Shown here piece after piece: positions 51,899 to 64,000 of a stretch of DNA of 64,000 nucleotides (its first letter is position 1; every line of letters starts with the position of its first letter). Position numbers and translations under genes: made by a program. A model generated the notes under the pieces. That model was given only the letters and a program-made list of their open reading frames with translations, made no database searches and was not told the origin of the DNA. Source of the stretch: Nymphaea colorata (Eukaryota > Streptophyta > Magnoliopsida > Nymphaeales > Nymphaeaceae); the NCBI RefSeq assembly GCF_008831285.2, contig NC_045150.1, positions 9,436,001 through 9,500,000 of the forward strand. The letters are read 5' to 3'.

Positions 51899-54800
51899 GA
51901 GAGATGTACTTTTTTTTTATAATATAACACGCCAAACTTCGAAACAGATATTGACCACCTACTAGCCCTTGTCCTGGATAGTGCACAAACCCTTCAAGAA
52001 CACTCAAAGAAATACGGGAAGTATTATTTTGGTAGACAACACGCACATAAGATCAACCATCGTCCATTTTCATTTGATGTGATATGAAATTTGTACATTT
52101 GAGAACAGGGCCTTCTTCTCTTGATCTTACTTTTGTACGAATGTAAAAGTGGAACAAGTGTAGAATCTTAGCTCCGAGTCAAATCAGATGTCATATCAAT
52201 TGGCTTGATAAATTAAGCTTGGATTAAGTGAAATACGAAAACGTTTTGATTTAAAAACGAATTAAGTATAACAAGAACTTTTTTGGTGGATATTGAGGCT
52301 AATTGACATACTTAAACATCATAAAATTCATGGGCAGTGACTAAAAATGCAACTATCGATGTTAGAAACCTGGTCTTAGTTTCTAAAATACATTATCAAT
52401 TGGAACGCATGTGTGTTCTTATCAACTAAAGCTATTTGAAGATGATCAATAACTTCTTAGATATTATTGATCAAATGATGTAGAACATTTCACAATCTCC
52501 ATGGCAATTGATATTGAAATTGAAGGAACTATACGTGTGCGTCTTTTCAACATCAAATTTTCTCGCTGTTTGAATTGAATGCAGCCTTGTCTATATAGTA
52601 CATATGAGTGCCCATTATTAAAAAAAGCTTATTCATTACCAAGGGATGAAAGATAGTTTACCGCTAAATTTGGTAGAGAAAAAGGAGATAGCGACCAGGT
52701 CTCATCATCAAAAGCATACCTAAATTTGGTAGAGAAAAAAGATATCACAGTAGGACCTCTCTACCAAATTTGGTATATAAAATACTAAGGTCTAAGGGGG
52801 TGTTTGATATCTCCGATTTTAGATCTTTATGATTTGAGAACTGTGAATTTAAAATTAGATCTCCCTCCCTCTCTGATCTTAAATCCGATCATTTTTCAAC
52901 GCAAGAAACCAAAATATGGATTTTAAACGTGAATATTAGGTCTGACCTAGGATCCATAGCTTGGTTAATCACGAATTTCACCATAGACCTTTTGTCACAT
53001 CAGCAAAAGCATATCATATCATATCTACATCAGATCCATAGATTTCAAATCCAAAGTAAACAGATGCCTCCTAAAGAGCATGTTTGTCTAAGGATATGAG
53101 ATCCTCAAATGATAATTTCAATATCAAATCCACGGATCCTAAGTCCAACCCCTCTCTTAAGGGGACCTCAGGTCATGGGTTTTGAAGGACCCAAAATCCA
53201 TGTCTTTACACAAACCGGAGATTCACTGTTTGCTTAAACAGTGAGTCCCACAAACTGCAAAATTTTCAGATCCCGTGGGAAACAAACACGCCCTGCTGAA
53301 AGTGACCAGTAGTTTTTCAAAAACTAAAAAGCATCCAACTTCACTGACCCGGACCAGTAGAAAGCTTTGCTGGATTTCATGCCACCACCGATGGAAATGG
53401 CAGAGATTTCTGGTCCCGTTTCTATCGAACCATGAACTGCCGGATGAGTGTAGCGCCACCTATTCCAGTCAGTGGCTAGTATGTGGTTGGTCTCTGGTTC
53501 GAGTGACATGGGAACTCGCCTATTTTACCAATGAAATCTAAGTATCGAAACAGCTCTACACCCGAAACATAAAAAAAGAAGAGAAAACTTTTATATGAAC
53601 TCACCCAAATATATAATATAGTTAATTCAACAGACATCAATTGGATCTGATGCATTGGAAGCCTTTCTTCTTCTTTAGAAAGCCTTTCTTGGTGAGGTAG
53701 AAATGAAATAAATGCTAGTTCTAGAACCATAAATCTAATAGAAATAATATAGTCACAAATATCATTTACAAGTCTTAAACGACGAGGACTTTTTGGGTAT
53801 AGTATGACAGTTGTTTTTCTTAGAAAAATCTTGGTAAATTTTAAATGAGTTAATAAAAGAGAAGAAGGTTTGAGGCCACATAGCACGAAGAAGCACATAA
53901 TATTGATGGTGGCGCCCATTTGCATCAGCTTTATTGAAGCCATTTTTGTTGAACTGAAAAACAGGAACATCACTATGCAATGCAGCATGCTTTGGCAATA
54001 TATTTTTTTACTGTTTTGGGTTAAATTGAACCCAAATAAGCCTTCATTCTTTTCTTTATTTGTAGGGTTCAAAGCTGCTTTGAAATTTAGGTAAAAAGTT
54101 GGATACTTGTAATTAAACTTCGCTTACTCACTGTTTACATTTCAAAGAAATAACACCCACAAAAATCGAATAAACGACCACCCTTTCACTATTATGCCAG
54201 TTTGATCAATTATAATACTCACTTTGGACCAATGAAAGCGGGCAAGGAGGTAGATATGTTCATAAAGCAATTATACAGCAATAATACAAATGAAAGAAGT
54301 GGGGCGGTACCAATAAATTAATAAAACATGAAAATGACTCAAAAGTAAAGTTAATGGAAATTTAATTTTCCATTCATAATGATAATAATATGATGTGGCC
54401 ATTGTAAAAAAAAAAAAAAACTATATTTAAAGGAAAAGTTACAAAAAGGTGCTTAATATTTGGATAAATAACAAATCACCACTCGACTTTAAAGAGTTAA
54501 CATATAAGGTCTCAACTTTTGATAGAACTTCTCAGAGAGCCCCCTATAATAATAATAATAAAAAAACATCAATTTTATATAAAGTGAGTAAAGTGCCTCC
54601 CGAAAAGAACTAGTCCTTCTTGGCAAACGAACGATGTATATTTTTTCTCTTCAGGTGAGATATTTTTACTATTTTATATCAAATATTATTTTTCTCTGTC
54701 AAGAACTTTTCTCAACATTTGTCACCTACTGGTTGGCTTCTAAAAGTTGATTGGTGGTTTGTCGTTTACCCAAATTATAGGTGCTCTTTTTGGCAAATTT

Positions 54801-56605
54801 TCAAACATATATATAAAATGCTTTGAAAAGAAGTACATGTAGATTAAATAAAATAAAAAAAATAGTTGTGAATTAAGTAAAGATAAATTATTTGAGAGAT
54901 AAGTTTCATTCTTCTTTGGGAAAGGTCGAGCTTCAGGTCTTTGAAACTTGTTTGTTTCTAGAGAAGTAATATTATGCTTTAAGTAGTTTTTATTAAATAT
55001 GATCAACACTGCTAACTACTACAAAAATGTTTACACAACTCTCTGATGTTCTTTTGAAAGTGAACATTCAATAAGAATGAAAGAATTGTTATTTTGCAGC
55101 ATATAATGAGTTCTGAGGTTTCTTTGTGTCCATAATAATCTATGTTTATTAAATAAGCATGATGAAAAAATTGCTAATCTTTAAATTATTCTATAAAGGA
55201 AAAAAATAAAACTTTGATAATCAAATTGTATACCCAACTTTGTTAGCCAATAATGGAGTTAAAGATCCATGAAGAGGTTGGCATAATAGACCAGACAAGG
55301 GTTGATACGCAATCAGATTCTGTTTCGAGTTTTCAGGGAATCAGTCTACTGTGTTGCAAAAAGAAGGACATCAATATGCAAGTTGAAGGGTGAGGTTTTG
55401 ACGTGGAATGAAATACTACTTCTCCTCACCCAAAATAATGAAGTTAAGGACTTATATCGATCAGATTTAAGATTTAAGCTTATATAAGGACCAAAATCTG
55501 ATTTAATCAGACACTATAAGATCAAATACGACCTCAAGGTTAAAATCAGGGCGGAATGTTCATAACCAACTCTGGATTCAATATTCATTTTTTCTTCAAA
55601 CATAAGCCTTCTAAATATGACTGTCATTAGCACTAACTTTTGGCTTTTGTGCCGTCCATCGACCATCACCATCGTTAACAACATCACCAGTATTCTTTTG
55701 CCGCCATTTTCCATTCTTTATCTAAAGCATTAATCCGTCATTTTCTATGTAAAGTTTCCTGTCATTGGGTTCCAAATCACAGCTAGTAGCCTTCCTGGCA
55801 GAAACATGAAAGCATGAGAAACTCCACTGTCTTCTCTGAAAAGCATACAAGAGGAGGCAGCGCCCACTGAATGGTCGGCCATTATAAGTATGGCCTCTCC
55901 GACCACTTTTCACACGCATTCCGACACCTGCCCTTTCCGCCATTGCAGCCGAAGCTCAGAGCTTAGTGCTTTGTTCACAGCTTAATGGCGAAGTTTTTAG
56001 TTGCCTGCCCACAAGAGCTCTGCACGACCTTTAGTAAGGGGTTGGAACACGGATTGCACATAAACATGGATTGTTTTTCTTTCATTCTTTATGAGCTCAC
56101 AATAATTAACACACAAGACTCTATGTTCATGCTTCTTCAAGTTATATACGATATAGTTTTTTCATGTTTTGGCTTCTTCTCCTTTTTTGTTTTTTATCCT
56201 ATGGAGCCGTTTAGCATTAGAAATACTTTTGAATCTGCATTAAAATTGATGTAGATCGACGAGACACTTGTTCAAATATTCTAAATCTATTTTCATTTTG
56301 GAGTGATTCAAGTGCACACAAACACGGATTGCTTTTCTGTCATTCTTTATGAGCTCGTTATAATAAAGGCCCTTAGCTCATGTTTCTTTAGGTTTCATAT
56401 ATGGAAGGTTTTTCATGTTTGTGGTTTTTTTATTGTACTTCATGGGGCCATTTGGGATTGATTTCATGAATGTGTCTCAAAATTGAAGGAGACTCAATGA
56501 AATTTATGAATCTACCTCAATTTTAGAACAGATACATGACATACTTCAAAAGATACTTTTAATACTAAAAATACCCCAATAGGTAATGGGGAAGACACTA
56601 ACAAG

Positions 56606-56698
<93 letters not shown>

Positions 56699-58162
56699 TA
56701 GCCCAGATCTGCGCGATGGACCCAATTCGGCCCGATTTTTTTTTAAATTTTTGTCACATTTCCTGATGATAAGTGCTTTTCATGTTTATTATTTGATTTT
56801 CAACTTTTTCTTTAACTATCTAACAACATTAACGCATACTTGGTGATATCCAATTTAGATAGTTTTTTAAACTTAGTTAAACTTTGGAAAATCGAACCAT
56901 GGAAATATCAAGTATCTTCACTGACTTAAAACTGGCACGACGGGAAAAAACTCTTGGACGTTCTTAATTGACCATGGAATAATTTAGATTTGATTCTTTG
57001 CAACTCCTTTTTCTCATCAAGCAAAACATTTCAGATATGATTCATGCTTAAACACGGTTCAAAATTTCACCGAACCAGGGTTTGTATGTCAATTAGATTA
57101 TATAGACCCGATCCATAGATTCTAAAGAAACAATACGACATGGATTGACCTAGAGCTCAGTGGATGTGTTTGTGTATTCTGCTCATCCAATATAGGACAG
57201 ACTCGAATCATCTTGGGATCCTTGCTTCATAGTTTGCAAACCCACCGAGTCTGCTCGGATCGGAAAAAAATCTAGCCACGAGTCAAGGTTGTCTTGGCTC
57301 GACCCCGACTCAACCCTGACTCACCCGACTCGGCCTGACTCGCTCTTGGCTCACTCTGACTCGTCCGATTCAGCTACAGTTATTTACATTTTGGTTATAA
57401 TGGGACATGAAGCAAGAACACGCTTAAGTTTTTATTTTCTTAGGAAAAAGTAAACGAGATTGAGATTTCGTGTTTCGAATGGGAATCAGGTGAGACGGAT
57501 TTAAAAGGACTCGAGACTCTTTGTCAACCAGTCTCTCCACCATTCAGACACGCCGAATATGATAATTTTTAAAGTAAGATTTGATTTTTTAAATATCCCT
57601 ATTCTGTTTCAATTTAACATTTTCCTGTTCTATGGTTTCATACCCCCAGTACTGCCTCAAAATTTGAAGTTCAATGAAAGAACTTTCAGAATAAAACATG
57701 TGCAGCAGCTTTAGAAAGTGATTCTACCATTGATAAATTCTACTTGCTCCCGAAGAAATATGTGGAAAATTAGGCGTATAACTTACAAAGATCAAACTCT
57801 AAATCATTTTTACAGTCATTTTAACCTTTCAATTCATTCATGCAAACGACAATTACCACTGTGGGGGATTGGATCACATTGAACAAAATTCGTTACCAAC
57901 TTCAGGAAACACCAAAAATGAAGACACCCGGGTCGGCTGGGAGGGAGATCGAATTGATCAATCACGGTTAGAACACAGATGCCCACATAAATACCCCTCC
58001 ATTTACCACCGCACCTACGCTCCCTAATTCTAATTCAAAGAACTAGTATAGGGTAAAAATGGAATACGCCAGAGCACACTAGACATGGAGCTCTCCCAAT
58101 GGCTGCTTCTCTCTCGTCGAGAAAAGAGGTCTTCGTACCGAAATTAAAGAAAATGCCGGAAT
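50163..58162. other. Gene-free stretch of about 8 kb
   Basis: AT-rich with several microsatellites: AT then GA at 51,822-51,890, and a long AT run at 56,609-56,693. A 45-bp direct duplication (ATAGTGTATTCATTTAATTA) starts at 50,659 and 50,704. ACCAAATTTGGTA-like words occur in both orientations near 52,660-52,780. A 198-codon frame at 53,476-54,072 (-) and a 73-codon frame at 55,722-55,943 (-) resemble no family I know. Confidence 0.4.
56609..56693. repeat. Long (AT)n microsatellite
   Basis: About 84 bases of uninterrupted AT dinucleotides. Frames through it give only alternating Tyr-Ile and are not genes. Confidence 0.97.
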
Positions 58163-59056
58163 TCAGGATTCCTGTTGCTGATCATCGATCTTGACAGACT
58201 TTTGCTGCAGATTCTGATCGGATGCACTGGGATTAATCTTGGAATCCCCAAAATTCTTCTTCTGGAAGACCAAACCGCAGAGAGCCGACGTCCCGGTGGC
58301 CGACGTCCGGCCTGGACCTCCCTCTCCGTCGCCGTCACAGTCTCCGTTATGGCTAGTGTTAACCAATTCTTTCTCGCTACTCATCTTTGTCTTAACATCG
58401 CATTCATCCATCTTCTTTCCGCCGTTATTGTCGACGTCCCCGTCCTCCGTCTCACTCTCAGTCAAACAGCCGTTCCAGTCAGTCAGAGCGGCGGAGCTCC
58501 GCCTCCCGGAGCTCAGCCTCGGAAGAGACCTTCCCATGAGATCCCTGTACCCGAGGGCCACATCGGATCGCCACGTCAGGCTTCCAACTGTGTCCTCCAG
58601 GACGATCATCCCGACGTTGAGGACACCGTGGAAACGGCCGGAAGGTCGCCGAATCTGGAGAGCGGCAAAGCCAGCTCCGCCGTCGGTTCCGACCGAAAGG
58701 AGGTTGGAGACGAGGACGCGGACGGTGCCGACGAGCGCATCGAAGACGATTCCGACGGCGTAGATCTCGACGGAGACGGCCGAGTTCTCGTCCGAGAGGA
58801 ACGCCTCCGGCACGCGGAAGATGAACTTGTCGTTCCACGTCGGGTTCTCGCGCCCGACCCGGTCGACGCGGGTCCGGAGCTTCTTTTCTTGACTGATGTA
58901 GGTGATTGCGTAGGTCTGCATCGCCCGGAGACTTCCGACGACGTTCTTGATCTGCTGCGCTGAAATGAGGTTGATCTCGAGGAGGCGAGTCCGTCCTTCG
59001 CCGGACGTCTGCTGGCTCCGTCGCCGGAGAAAGCCATTAGGGACTCGGGGAACCAT
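58163..59056 (-). CDS. C2-domain protein
   Basis: A single exon of 297 residues. The ATG at 59,056 (MVPRVPNGFLRRR) is chosen over upstream frame because the extension is a low-complexity GERERERE leader coded by a GA repeat with no upstream ATG. A plant-type C2 domain covers about 22-120: TRLLEINLISAQQIKNV, then ENPTWNDKFIFRVPE, then VSVEIYA and ALVGTVRV. This is the NPxWN(D/E) fold signature of plant SRC2/BAP-like calcium-dependent lipid-binding proteins. The Asp clusters that bind calcium in loops 1 and 3 appear absent, so membrane binding may be calcium-independent. The C-terminal half is acidic and low-complexity. GC content is much higher than in neighbours. It is divergent from the GDT1-like gene. 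Confidence 0.85.
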   Translation of the reverse strand: MVPRVPNGFLRRRSQQTSGEGRTRLLEINLISAQQIKNVVGSLRAMQTYAITYISQEKKLRTRVDRVGRENPTWNDKFIFRVPEAFLSDENSAVSVEIYAVGIVFDALVGTVRVLVSNLLSVGTDGGAGFAALQIRRPSGRFHGVLNVGMIVLEDTVGSLTWRSDVALGYRDLMGRSLPRLSSGRRSSAALTDWNGCLTESETEDGDVDNNGGKKMDECDVKTKMSSEKELVNTSHNGDCDGDGEGGPGRTSATGTSALCGLVFQKKNFGDSKINPSASDQNLQQKSVKIDDQQQES

Positions 59057-59520
59057 CTTGACGTCAGAGCTTCTCTCTTCTGGTTGATCTCTCTCTCTCT
59101 CTCTCTCTCTTTCCCCCTCCAAGAACCCCCCAACCAATGCAAGAACAGGTGGGAAGAAGAAGAGTCGCAGAGAGAGGGAAGATGGTGAGTTTGAATCGCG
59201 TGGGTCGTAGAGTGGGAGACTATCCACGTGGTAATATACGGAAGGGGGTGCCCGGAACGAATTCTGACCGTCAATCTCTTAAGATGGACGGTCAACATCC
59301 GTTGAAGTGTCTAATAAGACAGTTAGGAGGCGCCGAGGCGTCCTAAAAAGGCCGGGGTCCACTGAACATCTTTGAACCGTAAATCTTCATAGATGGACGG
59401 TCTACATCCCCGTTTGCTTCCTGATAAGGTAGTTAATCCTTCGTCCAAGAATTTAAGGTTGATGGACATCGATGCAAAGAGCATTTAAAAGCGAGGGAAG
59501 AAAGAAAGGGGACGGTAAAA
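59057..59520. promoter_or_regulatory. Shared divergent promoter with duplicated palindromic module
   Basis: Only 464 bases separate the start codons of the C2 gene (-) and the GDT1-like gene (+). A perfect G-box palindrome CCACGTGG lies at 59,224-59,231. A palindrome-forming word GACCGTC, then ATCT, AGAT and GGACGGTC, spans 59,266-59,293. It recurs in similar form at 59,375-59,402, 109 bases later, followed in both copies by ACATCC and a TAAGRYAGTTA end. CT repeats at 59,087-59,111 would be the C2 leader. That the interval works as a bidirectional promoter is inference from geometry. Confidence 0.6.
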
Positions 59521-59680
59521 ATGCGCGGGCACGTTATCTGCGGGAGCGGGCTTGGAGTTGCTCTTCTAAATCCGAGGCCCTCCTCGAGGCCTCCCGGCTT
59601 CCAGATTTCCGCTGGCCACCGGCGAGAATGGCGACAGTTATCTGGAAATTCTAACATCCTCCGATCAATGAGGTAAGCAG

Positions 59681-59738
<58 letters not shown>

Positions 59739-59998
59739 AAGCGCTTGAAACCTTCGGCTTGTCGTTCCCTGCGGGAGGGAACTGTGATAGTTGTCCGACC
59801 ACTTGCAATTCTTTAGCTCGGCGCAAGTACAAAATCTTGGGCTTCTCGTTTTCTGCAAGAGGCAATTCTGGTGGTTCTCTGGTCACTTACGTCTCTTCAG
59901 ATCAAGGTTGTAAGCAAGTGCGTGTGTATCCAAAGCCCTCCGGCTTCTCGTTCTTAATTGTCTCTAGACAATGCCGACAGTTAAGCAAGACCCCTCTG

Positions 59999-60032
<34 letters not shown>

Positions 60033-62223
60033 AATGCGTGTTTGTGTGTGTGTCTCCGAGCCTCGCGCATAAATTTGTGATTGATTGTGGATATTAGTCA
60101 CTGGCGCTGCTTTCCGGTTTCTATCGAGTGAAGTTGAGATTCTGCTCAGAAAGTGGAGCAGAAAAAGCAAAGCTATAGGATTCTTGTATTATTAAAGAGA
60201 AAGAAGAGAAATGCATGTCCGAGTACAAGTCCCTGTATGCGTCGCTTGTGCTTTTCTTTTGATGTTTCTCTGGATCCATTATGGATTTTACGTCTTGTGC
60301 TGTTTCCTGGATTTAATTAATGAGCTACAACATGTAGTTAAAAAAATTGGAGCGGAACGTGTCAATGTTTCTGCATCATCGGTCTTTGGATCGATTACGG
60401 GTTTTAGTTCTTGTACGAAATAATATCAAGTTTATGTATTTTTTTCGCTCGATGCCTTTTTACGATCGAATGTCTTCTCGTGCAATCTCTTTGTGGACCA
60501 ATTTTGTTTCACGATTTTTTGTTGATTCTCATCTTTTATGTCATGCGTTAGGGGCACTATGACAATACACTTGAGCAAAAACTTGAATGCTATAAAAGAA
60601 AATTTTATGTGTTTAAGCGCACATACACATAAACTGTATGTGGCATTCACTAATCTCTGTCGTTTCTTCTCATATTTTCTGCATTTGATCCTAGTAATCT
60701 GATCTACCATAAAAATTTGGTTGCCGGGCACAGATTAAACTTTAATTACCCGGGATTTTCTGTTGTTGTGGTCTTCTCCAGTTCCATTTTTTAAATTTGT
60801 ATTTCTTGTTTTGATTTCCAATGTCAAGAGTTCAAATTGTGGAGTTTCTCTCTTCCTTTTCCACAAGTACTTGTACAGCAATTTCATCGTTCACTTTGAC
60901 CTTGTTAGAAGGATCTTGTAGTACTATTTTTTTGGTTGTATACTATGTATTACTATTTCTTGGGGATATAGATTGGAGTTGATTTTGCATGAGATGTTTA
61001 TTTGGTTTTTCAGGTATAGATTTTACTCACAGGTGATGAAATTTTATCAGGTCGTCGAGAGAGTTTCGACTGCTGGCATATCTTAAGGAACAGGTAAATT
61101 AGTATTTCCCATGACGATGCATCTCTTTAATACATCAGTATGTGCAGGAGAGGGCCCAAACTCTCCACTAATTTTTAATAAGTATCTTAATCAATAACAT
61201 TTATCAAATATTATTATGAAATAATCAATGATTGGATGTGAACCTTCTTGTTTTGTGCACGTTTTTGCGTCTTCCCCATCTACCCAGTCCTATCCTTGTC
61301 TCAGTAGTTGTCATGCTATGGGCCTCGCATCTAGGAGTATTAGTTAAGGGCCAAGGCCAATGACAGGACCAACCTTGGGTCAGGTAAATTCGTTCCAGTG
61401 AAACTAGGCCAGCTATGTCTTGCAAAATCTCAGTTCCTTAGTTATATAGGCTTACTTCATTATTGGATTACATGGCAATATAAGAACCTCTTTTGATTTA
61501 TGAACCAAGCTTTGGACTCTTTTGCACGATTGCTAAGGTGTATTTTGTGACAGTGTCGTATCTGCTTTTATGTTTTATTGTGTTGCCTTTTACTCTATAT
61601 CTCATTGTGGCCCAAATTCTTGAAAAGCAAAATGCTGTTACAATGATTTGAAAGCTCCTTTTTTGTTCCTTCACTGTTTTTCACCCTTTTTCATCTTTAT
61701 TCCCTATCTCCTATGTTCATTCCTCCATCAGGTTATCTTCTTCTTTTTTCATCAAACTTATTTGAAATGGAAGTTCCTATGCATTACAACTTAAGGTTCA
61801 TGTCCACTTCATAAACAGTTGTTCTATGACCTTATATTGTCTGTTGGTGGAATGGTTGCACTGGGAGCATCTAGGTGTTGATTACTTTTTACAATTTAAA
61901 TGCAGGAACTCCAGATCTCCAAAGGAGGAAGACTGAATAGACAAGAAACTGCTGAAAATCTTCAGCATCAATGTCATGCTAATATCTTGGATCAATCTTC
62001 CATTCTCAACAACCTAATGAAATTTCTTCCAGAAAATTTGGCTTGTAAAACTTTTAGAGACTGTAATTTATCTATTACATTTATTGTGAAAGTCGCCACA
62101 CTGTTTGGACTCCTCACTTTCTGTGGATCACAAGGAGCACAGGCCAACACAGAGTTTGCAAGTACTTTGCAATCATCTGATTTTTTAGGAGACATTGGTG
62201 ATATTAGCACAGGTTTTGCTTCG
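59521..62223 (+). CDS. Chloroplast GDT1-like transporter (UPF0016), 5' part, continues beyond window
   Basis: Three exons are visible: 59521-59672, 61051-61093 and 61906-62223. Phases fit (152, 43 and 318 bases), giving 171 residues so far. The start is the ATG at 59,521, after an in-frame TAA upstream. Residues 1-55 are rich in Arg and Ser with few acids (MRGHVICGSGLGVALLNPRP), as expected of a chloroplast transit peptide. A hydrophobic stretch lies at about 122-138, then GAQA, a possible processing site. LGDIGDISTGFAS at the end is the phrase just before the first transport helix in plant GDT1-like proteins (PAM71/CMT1), which move manganese or calcium across thylakoid or envelope membranes. 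The catalytic ExGD motifs must lie in later exons right of 64,000. I cannot tell which paralogue this is. Confidence 0.8.
59680..59738. repeat. CT then GT microsatellite in intron 1
   Basis: A (CT)n run followed directly by a (GT)n run starts just after the first splice donor (GT at 59,673) of the GDT1-like gene. A second CT run lies at about 59,997-60,031 in the same intron. Confidence 0.9.
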
Positions 62224-64000
62224 GTTAGGAAACCTTCTCATATCTCTATACTTGAACTTATACTAGTGATGTTTGTAGAAGTATGCAACTTGGTCTTAAG
62301 CATCTTAGAGCCATGGAATATGGAGATATTTTTTGTGGCCTTTAAGAATGTCAGAGTTGTGATTCTATTCTTTCCTTACCTTTTTTGTGCTTGGAGTTGG
62401 CAGTATGAACTATATCAGTATTATGAATATAAGTTTATGTATTGTTAGTTTCTGCTAATAATAGTTGCTATTTTGCATTAAGTGTATATGAAGTAGATTA
62501 GGAAGAGTAAGGTGGTTGAACTCTTGAATATATTGTTTTGGCAGATAGTATAAAATAGCTGTGAACTCATATAAGTATAATTGCGTTGAACACATAAAAA
62601 TATCACAGTCTATTCTCTATTAATTTAGTGTATTCATTGGTTAATATTGCATTGACCTTTGAAGCATCTGAGATAGTTTTATTTCTGTCCCTTCTCTGAT
62701 CATTGAAAGCATCATGACAACCACTGTAAAAGCTTGATTCTTTTTATTTCTGTGATATTATTTTCAAATCTTGCTTAGTTTTTTCACCTTTTCTTGTGAA
62801 GCCGAGAGAAAGTGTACATCATATTCTATTTATACTTATTGTCATGACTGGAAATATGAACATTTAGATGTTGCTAAGAAAATCAGAGAAGACTCCTTTT
62901 TCTTGCATGTGATTTGCTATTTCAAGATGTAGGACAGTGTGTACACACCGTCTTAGCATCCAAATAAATTCTGCAATGAAGTTTGACAACAGTGAGACGG
63001 ATTGACAAAGAGTTGACTCTTTATTGTCAAGTTACATTCATGGATGGCAAAGCTACTGAAGTAAGCCAATATGTCATACATCATGCTGAAGCACAAGTGG
63101 AGCAAATGATACATTAAATCTCTTTCTGACTGAAACTTAATCTTTGTATTGGCCCATATACTTTAACTTCATCCGTTCCTTATTGGGGAAGAGGCATCAC
63201 GATAGGGGGATGAAGAAGGAAGGATCAAACAAAAAATGTGATGCCCTGTTGGTGGCAAGAGGAGAGAATCTTGGTTTGTAGAACTAAGGAACCCTTTCCT
63301 ACAAAACTTTTATCCATTGAACACGTTGAAAAATTGGTTATAAGTGAACTCTAATTTCCCAATAAGGTGAATGTAAGGTATAAAAGTTTTCACCAAGTTT
63401 GACAAACAAATGGCACTATTTGCTGCATTGGCTCCTACAGGGTTGTAAATTGTAGAACAGTTGCACATGATTTTCTCTCGTTCATTTATAATGTTGAGAA
63501 TGTTAGAGAAGTTACAATCTGAACTAAGAAACGAACAATATAACCAGATGGCAGTTAAGAATTTTAAAATGCTAACAGCTTGTGTTTTAGGATGCCTTGT
63601 CTGGTTTTAGCCCTTTAGGTTTGTTACTTGGACATTGAGTTAGACAGCCATAATACTAAGCTTTACTATAATCACGACCTGGTCAATAACCCAGCTGGTT
63701 GTTACGATTCCTGGGTCAACTTGCAGCATTTTATAAGCAAGTATTTCATTGGGTGGGTTTAGGCAGATCATGTATGCTAAGTTGCATATGTCACATTATT
63801 TTGCTGGATATTTCCAGATTCAAGTTTTATTTACTCCAAGCTCTTGATTGTGCCATATTTTGTTTTTCAACTTTTGGTGGTAATATAAATTATAAATTTC
63901 AAGTTACAGTAAACTTTGTTTTGATATTGGTCATCTGAACCTAGTGTACACATAATATGTCTTCTTTTAGCTCTGTGTCTTGTTTATATGTTTGTTTACT
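62224..64000 (+). other. Intron 3 of the GDT1-like gene (open at right edge)
   Basis: After the donor at 62,224 (GTTAGG) I searched all frames for the expected next phrase (a hydrophobic LLIFFSELGD-type segment) and did not find it before the window ends. The stretch is AT-rich without other recognisable content. Confidence 0.55.

Noticed and set aside
51727-52046. Frames in AT/GA microsatellite on both strands
   Set aside because: They consist of Tyr-Ile and Glu-Arg or Ser-Leu repeats from simple sequence.
53476-54072. 198-codon minus-strand frame
   Set aside because: Hydrophobic, low-complexity translation of AT-rich DNA with no motif I recognise; kept only as a note.
56586-56846. Frame with repeated Tyr-Ile
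   Set aside because: It is only the translation of an AT microsatellite.
58175-58963. 262-codon plus-strand frame opposite the C2 gene
   Set aside because: It is the antisense shadow of a GC-rich coding exon; the minus strand has the recognisable C2 domain.

Overview
This looks like a piece of a flowering-plant nuclear chromosome. Genes have GT-AG introns, there are MIR319/MIR159-type microRNA hairpins, one protein has a chloroplast transit-like leader, and the noncoding DNA is AT-rich with long GA/CT and AT microsatellites and relics of LINE, SINE, copia and small TIR elements. I cannot name the species. All family names rest on motif recognition; no search was run.

Layout. Positions 1-18,100 hold no protein gene I can support. 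They contain two microRNA-type hairpins on the minus strand (a MIR159/319-like variant near 2.6-2.8 kb and a clear MIR319 at 10.73-10.91 kb), a perfect 66-bp-arm inverted repeat (4.72-4.87 kb) and a tandem array apparently grown from the tail of a tRNA-derived SINE (5.4-6.3 kb). From 18.1 to 32.8 kb lies the main gene cluster: an eight-exon peptidase C45/acyltransferase-like gene (+), a decayed copy of its 3' end (+), a three-exon VOC/glyoxalase-like gene (-), a PPR pseudogene (-) and a three-exon coiled-coil gene of the At5g41620 type (-). From 33 to 44.7 kb the DNA is repeat-rich (AT satellite, small TIR elements, a LINE ORF2 tail with an adjacent SINE). A single-exon F-box/kelch gene of the At5g15710 type (-) sits at 44.8-46.0 kb. 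Positions 47-58 kb are again repeat-rich and without recognisable genes. At 58.2-62.2 kb a C2-domain gene (-) and the 5' part of a chloroplast GDT1-like transporter gene (+) are divergent and share a 464-bp promoter interval. The GDT1-like gene leaves the window inside a large intron.

The genes do not form a pathway; they are a normal plant gene neighbourhood. MIR319 and miR159-type RNAs are known to target TCP and GAMYB transcription factors, the F-box protein is a probable SCF ubiquitin-ligase subunit, and the GDT1-like protein belongs to a family of Mn/Ca transporters. The most informative observations are the two microRNA loci about 8 kb apart on one strand, one with an altered mature-region sequence; the perfect hairpin at 4.8 kb; the GDT1-like first exon found by reading frame and splice phase; and the partial duplication of the C45 gene that kept an intron but lost its splice donors.
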